From: Prolixibacteraceae bacterium | GTDB taxonomy: Bacteria; Bacteroidota; Bacteroidia; Bacteroidales; Prolixibacteraceae | DNA: 29,769 nt | NCBI GenBank assembly: GCA_027858145.1 | Contig: JAQIDF010000262.1 | Coordinates: 1-29,769, forward strand | Direction of reading: 5' to 3' | Shown: piece by piece, positions 24,467 to 29,769 of the stretch | Numbering within the stretch: the stretch's first letter is position 1 | Layout of the letters: each line of letters starts with the position of its first letter | Program-made: the position numbers and the translations under genes | Notes under the pieces: generated by a model | What the model was told of the DNA's origin: nothing | Databases searched by the model: none | Seen by the model: only the letters and a program-made list of their open reading frames with translations

Positions 24467-25387
24467 TCATGTGCGTGGTATCGGTGGATGCTTTTTCATA
24501 AGTCGCTTGAAACTTACCTGGGCAATAAATAGTCCTCCAATAACCATTGCAATTCCAATTCCTTGTTGTAGATCAAGTATTTCTCCTAATATTAACCAAC
24601 TAAAAACTGCCGTGAAAACAGGAATCATATTCGTGAACATATTTGCTTTGACAATTCCCAAATTGCGAACACTATATGTTATAAAAATAAAGGCAAATGT
24701 TGATGCAAAAATAGCCAGGTAAATAATGGCCATAATTGCATCCCAGTCGGGAGGGGTGTTAAAAAAACGATTTTTTTCGAATGCAAACCAAAACGGGAAG
24801 AAGTAAACCGAGCCAATAATATTCTGAAAAAGAATGATTGAAATAGTATTCATGCGGTCTGAAATATTTTGCAATACGACCGTGTATCCCACAGCAGCAA
24901 TTACAGCTCCAAATTGTAGTGCCACACCGAGCGGTGAGGCTGTCATTCCAACACCAAATTGAATGATAACAAGGGTGACACCAAAGAATGAAATGATAAT
25001 GCCTGACAGATTTTTTAAGGTAATTCTTTCTTTAAAGAATAAAAAAGCAGCAACCGGGGCAACCAGTGGTACAGTTGCAATGATTACCGAGGCAACAGTT
25101 GAGGATAAATATTGAAGACCGAAACTTTCACCCATAAAATATAAAAAAGGTTCAAAAAATGTAAGTAACAGCAAGTACTTAAAATCTTTTTTGTCGGGAA
25201 TTACTAATTTTCGTGTTAGTTTGGTGAAAATAAAAAGTATAATGGTTGAAATCAAAAGCCTTGAAAGTACAATTGTTAATGGGCCATAAGATACATTCGC
25301 AACCTTAAACCATACAAACGATATGGCAAAAAATAGCATCGATAGTACAATGGCACTGTAAACTTTTAACGGTTTTTGGTATTCCAT
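24467..25387 (-). CDS. EamA/DMT-superfamily permease
   Basis: A 306-residue inner-membrane protein with ten hydrophobic segments in two repeated EamA halves, the first beginning YSAIVLSMLFFAISFVWFKV and the second around ASPLGVALQFGAVIAAVGYT. Motifs typical of the family are VIIATVPLVAPVAAFLFFKE in the first half and MFTNMIPVFTAVFSWLILGE in the second, each ending in the conserved Glu. DMT permeases export amino acids, metabolites or drugs; the substrate here is not known. Its ATG lies 10 nt after the stop of the truncated zupT, so it may now be read from the old zupT promoter. Confidence 0.93.
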   Translation of the reverse strand: MEYQKPLKVYSAIVLSMLFFAISFVWFKVANVSYGPLTIVLSRLLISTIILFIFTKLTRKLVIPDKKDFKYLLLLTFFEPFLYFMGESFGLQYLSSTVASVIIATVPLVAPVAAFLFFKERITLKNLSGIIISFFGVTLVIIQFGVGMTASPLGVALQFGAVIAAVGYTVVLQNISDRMNTISIILFQNIIGSVYFFPFWFAFEKNRFFNTPPDWDAIMAIIYLAIFASTFAFIFITYSVRNLGIVKANMFTNMIPVFTAVFSWLILGEILDLQQGIGIAMVIGGLFIAQVSFKRLMKKHPPIPRT

Positions 25388-25397
25388 ACAACTAAAA

Positions 25398-25589
25398 TCA
25401 AAAATGCTTTATGTTAATAAAAACAGGCTCATTGCCATTATAAATCATTACACCGGCAGAAAAACCAAGTATGTAAGATAGAAGTTTGGTGTTTGTGCGT
25501 TTTGTGAAAAACGCAATAGCACTACGTATTCCTGTTGATAATCCTGCAAAAAGCGTTAAGAGGGCTGCAATTAGAAAATTTTCAGTCAT
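25398..25589 (-). pseudogene. zupT: Truncated zupT: N-terminal fragment of a ZIP-family metal transporter
   Basis: The first 49 or so residues (TENFLIAALLTLFAGLSTG, then AIAFFTKRTNTKLLSYILGF and SAGVMIY) match the N-terminus of ZupT, the ZIP transporter that imports zinc, iron and other divalent metals. Right after GVMIY, where ZupT goes on with its second and third helices, the frame runs into 14 unrelated residues and stops at 63; a full ZupT is around 260. The ATG and upstream DNA look intact, so a 3' deletion with its junction near 25437-25441 is the likely history. I also note GIRSAIAFF where GIGSAIAFF is usual. None of the metal-ligand residues in later helices remain, so the product cannot transport. 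The EamA gene starts 10 nt downstream. Confidence 0.8.
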
Positions 25590-25639
25590 TTATAAAGCTA
25601 TTTCAATATGATTAAACAAAATAATAGGTTTATTTTTTG

Positions 25640-25661
25640 TTAAGTGTAGTTGTACACTTAA
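25640..25661. promoter_or_regulatory. Perfect 9-bp inverted repeat, operator candidate
   Basis: TTAAGTGTA-GTTG-TACACTTAA lies between the divergent zupT remnant and the ferredoxin gene, 14 bp upstream of the first ferredoxin -7 box. No T-run follows on either strand, so it is not a terminator; position and symmetry suggest a repressor or activator site. The protein is unknown; a metal-responsive regulator of the former zupT would be one reading. Confidence 0.5.
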
Positions 25662-25675
25662 TTATGCCTCAAATA

Positions 25676-25709
25676 TACCTTTGATTTTTGAAATAAGTTG
25701 CTACTTTTG
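25676..25709 (+). promoter_or_regulatory. Two -7 boxes in tandem for the ferredoxin gene
   Basis: TACCTTTG at 25676-25683 and TACTTTTG at 25702-25709 both fit TAnnTTTG. The TTTG ending the first, at 25680-25683, is also 18 bp from the second box, so it can act as the -33 element of a single promoter. The second box ends 38 nt before the ATG. Confidence 0.5.
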
Positions 25710-25747
25710 CTCACAAATTATTGATAACATTTTAAAGCGTTAATATT

Positions 25748-25915
25748 ATGGCTTATGTAATTTCTGACGAATGTATCGCTTGCGGTGCATGTATCGATGA
25801 ATGTCCTGTAGATGCTATATCTGAAGGAGATATTTACTCAATTGATCCCGAACTTTGTACGGATTGCGGATCATGTGTTGAAGTTTGTCCTACAGAGGCA
25901 ATTTCACCTGAGTAA
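25748..25915 (+). CDS. 2[4Fe-4S] ferredoxin, clostridial type
   Basis: A 55-residue protein starting MAYVISDECIACGAC. Eight cysteines fall in two standard C-x2-C-x2-C-x3-C-P groups: Cys9, 12, 15, 19 and Cys37, 40, 43, 47. Each group ends in Cys-Pro (DECPVDAI and EVCPTEAI), giving the internal symmetry of bacterial-type ferredoxins with two [4Fe-4S] clusters. It is a small cytosolic low-potential electron carrier; likely partners (for example pyruvate:ferredoxin oxidoreductase or Rnf) are not in this window. The gene has its own tandem promoter boxes and a strong intrinsic terminator 43 nt after its stop, so it is transcribed alone, probably at a high level. Its shortness makes it easy to miss. 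Confidence 0.96.
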   Translation: MAYVISDECIACGACIDECPVDAISEGDIYSIDPELCTDCGSCVEVCPTEAISPE

Positions 25916-25958
25916 TTTTTATTACAACACTAAAAAATTATGGATTTCATAATCCTGA

Positions 25959-25987
25959 AGGGTGTCCCGTTACAGGACACCCTTTTT
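25959..25987 (+). terminator. Intrinsic terminator of the ferredoxin gene
   Basis: AGGGTGTCC and GGACACCCT form a perfect 9-bp G/C-rich stem around a 7-nt loop (CGTTACA), followed by five T. It is the clearest terminator in the window. It also overlaps the open frame upstream of the DUF6913 gene, which helps to fix that gene's start further on. Confidence 0.88.
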
Positions 25988-26021
25988 AATTATTGTATTA
26001 ATTGCAATTTATTTTTATTGG

Positions 26022-26531
26022 GTGAAAAAAGATAGTATTAGATATCGGATAAGGGAAAAAATTATCTCAAGGGTCTTCAAAAAGAATAAACGAAGGGCTT
26101 TTTTTCCACAATTAGACAAAATAAAGAGTGTTGGTATTATTTGTCAAGAAGATCAAAATAGAAATCTGCCTGCTAATTCTTTGTTTTCAAATTCCCGTAT
26201 TGTAAAATTGGTTTTAAAAAACGAAAAACCAATAAATGAAGAAAAAGAAGTTGTAATTTATTCTTCTGATTATAATATTTTAGGATTGCCGAAGAAGAAA
26301 TGGATAAACAATTTTATTAAACAACGTTTTTCAATTTTAATTGATTTCTCTACCGCAGATGATAGAGCCGTTGAATATATTTGTGCATTATCAAATGCTG
26401 AATTTTTGGTGGGAACCAACCCAAAAAGCCAGGTGTTCGACCTGATTATTGATCAAAAATTTGTAAATTCAGGCGATTTATTCAACGTAATTGAAAAAAC
26501 GTTGCAGAATTTAAATCAAAAAGCCTTATAG
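26022..26531 (+). CDS. DUF6913 family protein
   Basis: From GTG 26022 the product is 169 residues: a very basic N-terminus (RYRIREKIISRVFKKNKR), then a compact alpha/beta domain with LDKIKSVGIICQ, EVVIYSSDYN, ILIDFSTADDRAVEYICALS, AEFLVGTNP and FDLIIDQ. This series of strands I recognise as DUF6913, a Bacteroidetes family of unknown function often found beside dapA. The frame has no ATG; it opens at a GTG at 25962, which sits inside the stem of the ferredoxin terminator and would add 20 residues, partly hydrophobic (FLIIVLIAIYFYW). GTG 26022 is the first good start after the terminator, but an ATT start in between cannot be excluded. dapA follows after 67 nt. Confidence 0.78.
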   Translation: MKKDSIRYRIREKIISRVFKKNKRRAFFPQLDKIKSVGIICQEDQNRNLPANSLFSNSRIVKLVLKNEKPINEEKEVVIYSSDYNILGLPKKKWINNFIKQRFSILIDFSTADDRAVEYICALSNAEFLVGTNPKSQVFDLIIDQKFVNSGDLFNVIEKTLQNLNQKAL

Positions 26532-26539
26532 TCAGATGA

Positions 26540-26547
26540 TAGTTTTG
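26540..26547 (+). promoter_or_regulatory. -7 promoter box for dapA
   Basis: TAGTTTTG fits TAnnTTTG and ends 51 nt before the dapA ATG, within the 67-bp gap after DUF6913. It suggests that dapA and the polyamine genes form their own transcription unit. Confidence 0.4.
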
Positions 26548-26598
26548 TCGTTGTCATTGTTATAAGCTCTAATAATTTAAAAACAGAAAGATAAACTT

Positions 26599-27474
26599 AT
26601 GGAAAATATGCTTAAAGGAACTGGCCCCGCGTTGGTAACACCTTTTAAAAATGATCTTAGTGTTGATTACGATGCGCTTGAGCGTGTACTTGAATATGTG
26701 ATTAAAGGAGGGGTTGATTTTCTTGTTGCCCTGGGTACAACCGCAGAAACAGCAACGTTATCACACGACGAGCGTCACGAAGTGTATCGCTTCATAAAAA
26801 AAGTAAATAATAAGCGCCTGCCTCTTGTTGTTGGTTTTGGTGGCAATAATACCGCAGAGGTTATTGAGCACATAAACAAAGCCGATTTTGAAGATGTTAA
26901 TGCAATACTTTCAGTGGTTCCATACTACAATAAACCAAACCAGGAAGGATTATACCGTCATTTTATGGCTTTAGCCGAAGTGAGCCCGGTGCCCATTATT
27001 CTTTATAATGTTCCCGGTCGTACAGGTGTAAATATGGACGCTGAAACAACGCTCCGTCTGGCAAGTGCATCCGATAAATTTATTGGAATCAAAGAAGCAT
27101 CTGGCGATCTTGACCAAGTGAAAAATATATTGAAGAATGCACCTAAAGACTTTTTGGTGTTAAGTGGTGAAGATGGATTAATCAATGAAATTGCTTCACT
27201 GGGAGGTCACGGTGTAATATCTGTTTTAGCTAATGCATTCCCGAAACGCACGGTGGCATTAACCAATAAAAGTATAAAGAATGCACAGGAAGCTAAATCA
27301 TTACAGGAAGATTTTACCGATTTAATCAATCTGTTGTTTATTGAAGGTAATCCGGCAGGCGTTAAGGCCGTACTTAATCAAAAAGGCCTTATCGAAAATG
27401 TACTGCGATTGCCGTTATGTCCTGTAAGTGATGAAACGTTTAAGAAAATCAGTGTGGTAATGGACGAACAATAA
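26599..27474 (+). CDS. dapA: 4-hydroxy-tetrahydrodipicolinate synthase
   Basis: DapA condenses pyruvate with aspartate semialdehyde, the first committed step to diaminopimelate and lysine. The protein is 291 residues (E. coli 292), a TIM barrel of the class I aldolase type. Schiff-base Lys165 lies in IGIKEASGD, the proton-relay Tyr136 in ILYNVPGRTG, and the paired threonines 47 and 48 in LGTTAET; VPYYNKPNQEG supplies another conserved active-site loop. All catalytic residues are in place. It starts a tight unit: nspC begins 2 nt after its stop. Since the next two genes also consume aspartate semialdehyde or its product, one mRNA serves both branches from this intermediate. Confidence 0.97.
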   Translation: MENMLKGTGPALVTPFKNDLSVDYDALERVLEYVIKGGVDFLVALGTTAETATLSHDERHEVYRFIKKVNNKRLPLVVGFGGNNTAEVIEHINKADFEDVNAILSVVPYYNKPNQEGLYRHFMALAEVSPVPIILYNVPGRTGVNMDAETTLRLASASDKFIGIKEASGDLDQVKNILKNAPKDFLVLSGEDGLINEIASLGGHGVISVLANAFPKRTVALTNKSIKNAQEAKSLQEDFTDLINLLFIEGNPAGVKAVLNQKGLIENVLRLPLCPVSDETFKKISVVMDEQ

Positions 27475-27476
27475 TT

Positions 27477-28619
27477 ATGACCATTGACTTTTCAAAGGTG
27501 CCATCACCATGTTTTGTTCTTGATGAACACCTTCTTGAGAATAATTTGAAGCTAATCGCTTCGGTTCAAAAACGTGCCGGTGTGGATATAATATTGGCTT
27601 TTAAAGGTTTTGCCATGTGGGGGGTATTTCCGCTGGTAAAAAAATATATTAGCTCAACTACAGCCAGCTCGCTTAACGAAGCAAGGCTGGCAAACGAAGT
27701 TTTTGGGGCACCGGCACATACTTATGCCCCGGTCTATACTAAAAAAGATTTTCCGGACATTATTGAAAGCTCAAGTCATATCACGTTTAATTCATTAACC
27801 CAGTTCGAACGTTTTTCTCCGATGATAAAAGAGTCGGGGAGTAGCATTTCAATCGGGCTGCGTGTAAACCCCGAATATTCTGAAGTAGAAACCGAGCTTT
27901 ACAACCCATGTGCCCCGGGTTCCCGGCTGGGAGTAATGGCTGAGCAATTACCCGAACAATTGCCCGGTGAAATTGAGGGGCTTCATTTTCATACGCTGTG
28001 TGAATCAAAATCGTTTGATCTGGAAAAAACCCTGCAGGCTTTTGAGCAAAAGTTTGGAAAATTTTTCAGCCAGATAAAATGGGTCAATATGGGGGGCGGG
28101 CACCTGATGACTCATCTGGATTACGATGTTGAACATCTGATTTCAGTCCTTAAAAGTTTCAGGGAGCGTACCGGGCTTGAAGTTATTCTTGAACCGGGCA
28201 GCGCTTTTGCCTGGGAAACCGGATACCTCGTTTCAACCGTTCAGGATATTGTTGAAAACAAGGGCATAAAAACTGCGATGCTCGATGTATCGTTTGCAGC
28301 TCACATGCCCGATTGTTTGGAAATGCCATACAAACCGCGAATATTGGACAGTTATTACGAGCCGGTGGAAGGTAAGCCAACATATCGTATGGGGGGCAAT
28401 TCATGTCTTTCTGGCGATTATGTCGGGTTTTGGTCGTTTGATAGAGAACTTAAAGTTGGTGATAAGGTTATTTTCGAAGATATGATTCATTATACAATGG
28501 TCAAAACTACTTTTTTTAATGGTGTTGAACACCCTTCAATTGGTGTCTGGAAGGACCAGTCAGGCTTTAAACTACTACGGGAATTTACGTTCGAAGATTA
28601 TAAGGACAAACTTTCATAA
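27477..28619 (+). CDS. nspC: Carboxynorspermidine / carboxyspermidine decarboxylase
   Basis: A 380-residue PLP enzyme of the alanine-racemase-fold decarboxylase group that removes CO2 from carboxynorspermidine or carboxyspermidine to give norspermidine or spermidine. The PLP lysine is Lys43 in ILAFKGFAMW; GLHFHTLCES, WVNMGGGHLMT and VILEPGSAFAW are the phosphate and PLP-ring contacts; and GGNSCLSGD carries the conserved Cys310 and Asp313 of the second-subunit active-site loop. The N-terminus FSKVPSPCFVLDEHLL is diagnostic of NspC. It sits between dapA (2 nt upstream) and the cognate synthase (33 nt downstream), the layout of the alternative spermidine route in Bacteroides and gut relatives. 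Confidence 0.96.
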   Translation: MTIDFSKVPSPCFVLDEHLLENNLKLIASVQKRAGVDIILAFKGFAMWGVFPLVKKYISSTTASSLNEARLANEVFGAPAHTYAPVYTKKDFPDIIESSSHITFNSLTQFERFSPMIKESGSSISIGLRVNPEYSEVETELYNPCAPGSRLGVMAEQLPEQLPGEIEGLHFHTLCESKSFDLEKTLQAFEQKFGKFFSQIKWVNMGGGHLMTHLDYDVEHLISVLKSFRERTGLEVILEPGSAFAWETGYLVSTVQDIVENKGIKTAMLDVSFAAHMPDCLEMPYKPRILDSYYEPVEGKPTYRMGGNSCLSGDYVGFWSFDRELKVGDKVIFEDMIHYTMVKTTFFNGVEHPSIGVWKDQSGFKLLREFTFEDYKDKLS

Positions 28620-28652
28620 AATAGAATTTTTTAACCTAAAAAATAAAATATA

Positions 28653-29769
28653 GTGGGACGAGTATTAATAATAGGAGCCGGTGGTGTAGGCACGGTGGTT
28701 GCACATAAAATTGCAGCTAACCCCGATGTTTTTACTGATATTATGCTGGCCAGTCGTACAAAATCAAAATGCGATGCTATTGCAAATGCTGTAGGTGGAA
28801 ACCGGATAAAAACGGCCCAGGTTGATGCCAACAAAGTACCGGAACTGGTAAAACTTATTAAAGAATTTAATCCTGATATCGTAGTTAATGTGGCACTGCC
28901 ATATCAAGACTTAACCATTATGGATGCCTGTCTTGAAACCAAAACAGCTTACCTCGATACGGCTAATTATGAGCCTGAAGATGAGGCTAAGTTTGAATAT
29001 AAATGGCAATGGGCCTATATAGAAAAATTTAAAGAGGCTGGCATTACGGCAATACTTGGTTGCGGTTTTGATCCCGGTGTAACCAGTATATATACAGCTT
29101 ATGCAGCAAAGCATCATTTCGACGAGATTCAGTATCTCGATATTGTTGATTGTAATGCAGGCGACCATGGTAAAGCTTTTGCAACCAATTTTAATCCCGA
29201 GATTAACATTCGGGAGGTAACCCAAAAAGGAAAATATTGGGAAAATGGAGGATGGAAAATAACCGAACCTCATGAGATTCACAAACCGCTTAATTACCCG
29301 AATATCGGTCCTAAAGAGTCATATCTGATATATCACGAGGAGCTTGAATCGTTGGTGAAAAATTATCCAAGCCTTAAACGTGCACGCTTCTGGATGACTT
29401 TCGGACAAGAGTACCTCACGCATTTGCGGGTAATCCAAAACATTGGTATGGCCGGAATAGAGCCTGTAATGTACGAGGGAAAAGAAATTGTACCCATCAA
29501 ATTTTTGAAAGCTGTATTGCCTGATCCCGGTGAACTGGGAGAGAATTACAAAGGAGAAACATCAATCGGATGCCGCATTCGTGGGTTGAAAGATGGAAAA
29601 GAACAATCCTATTATATTTATAACAATTGCAGCCACGAAGTTGCCTACAAAGAAACAGGCGCACAGGGCGTTAGCTATACAACCGGTGTGCCCGCAACCG
29701 TGGGTGCAATGAAGTACCTGAAAGGTGAGTGGTCGGGCAATGGTGTTTTCAATGTTGAAGAATTCAACC
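28653..29769 (+). CDS. Carboxynorspermidine / carboxyspermidine synthase (saccharopine dehydrogenase family), C-terminus beyond window
   Basis: A frame from GTG 28653 remains open to the right edge, 372 codons, and only a short C-terminal piece should be missing. The product opens with a Rossmann NAD(P)-binding motif, GRVLIIGAGGVGTVVAHKI, and continues in saccharopine-dehydrogenase style: IVVNVALPYQDLTIMDACL, TAYLDTANYEPEDEA, ILGCGFDPGVTSIYTAYA. In this family the enzyme joins aspartate semialdehyde to a diamine (putrescine or 1,3-diaminopropane) by reductive condensation with NADPH, making the substrate of NspC next door. Which diamine is used cannot be read from sequence. The GTG is the only start before the Rossmann motif, but lacks a good ribosome-binding site. 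Confidence 0.94.
   Translation, partial: MGRVLIIGAGGVGTVVAHKIAANPDVFTDIMLASRTKSKCDAIANAVGGNRIKTAQVDANKVPELVKLIKEFNPDIVVNVALPYQDLTIMDACLETKTAYLDTANYEPEDEAKFEYKWQWAYIEKFKEAGITAILGCGFDPGVTSIYTAYAAKHHFDEIQYLDIVDCNAGDHGKAFATNFNPEINIREVTQKGKYWENGGWKITEPHEIHKPLNYPNIGPKESYLIYHEELESLVKNYPSLKRARFWMTFGQEYLTHLRVIQNIGMAGIEPVMYEGKEIVPIKFLKAVLPDPGELGENYKGETSIGCRIRGLKDGKEQSYYIYNNCSHEVAYKETGAQGVSYTTGVPATVGAMKYLKGEWSGNGVFNVEEFN

Overview
The window looks like a piece of a Bacteroidetes chromosome, probably from the Bacteroidales/Marinilabiliales side, though I cannot name a genus. The support is: a PorQ component of the type IX secretion system (T9SS), a secreted protease with a T9SS-type C-terminal domain, DUF5063 and DUF6913 proteins (families I associate with this phylum), and many copies of the Bacteroidetes -7 promoter box TAnnTTTG just upstream of genes. 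I see no rRNA, tRNA, CRISPR array, intact transposase or phage gene.

Layout. 1-2039 (-): a large membrane-anchored protein cut by the window edge. 2177-4609 (+): DUF5063 protein, 3'-5' exonuclease and RlmI-like rRNA methyltransferase, packed as an operon. 4597-5751 (-): a family 4 glycosyltransferase. 5854-12482 (+): murB, a 32-bp-period repeat block, an AAA/DUF4143 ATPase, uvrB and a Lys-C-like T9SS protease. 12487-16168 (-): porQ, cmk, ispH and pfkA in transcription order, with cmk/ispH and ispH/pfkA overlapping. 16374-17339: a small membrane protein and a MarR-type regulator, divergent. 17660-21233 (+): ablA, ablB and a sodium/solute symporter. 21465-25589 (-): a multidomain sialate O-acetylesterase, a cysteine-cluster protein, an EamA transporter and a truncated zupT. 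25748-29769 (+): a two-cluster ferredoxin with its own terminator, DUF6913, dapA, nspC and a carboxynorspermidine synthase cut by the right edge.

How the genes work together. ablA and ablB encode the two enzymes that turn lysine into N-epsilon-acetyl-beta-lysine, a compatible solute; the symporter follows 3 nt later and probably serves the same osmotic or lysine-linked role. dapA, nspC and the last gene all connect to aspartate semialdehyde: DapA draws it towards lysine and diaminopimelate, while the other two use it to aminopropylate a diamine and give spermidine or norspermidine. PorQ and the protease are machine part and probable cargo of the same secretion system.

Most of the window is housekeeping. 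The less ordinary signals are the three evenly spaced 15-bp repeats between murB and the ATPase (possibly a solitary IS21-type end), the truncated zupT beside a perfect 9-bp inverted repeat, and a His where phosphofructokinase usually has Arg. I do not see a convincing new multi-gene system.
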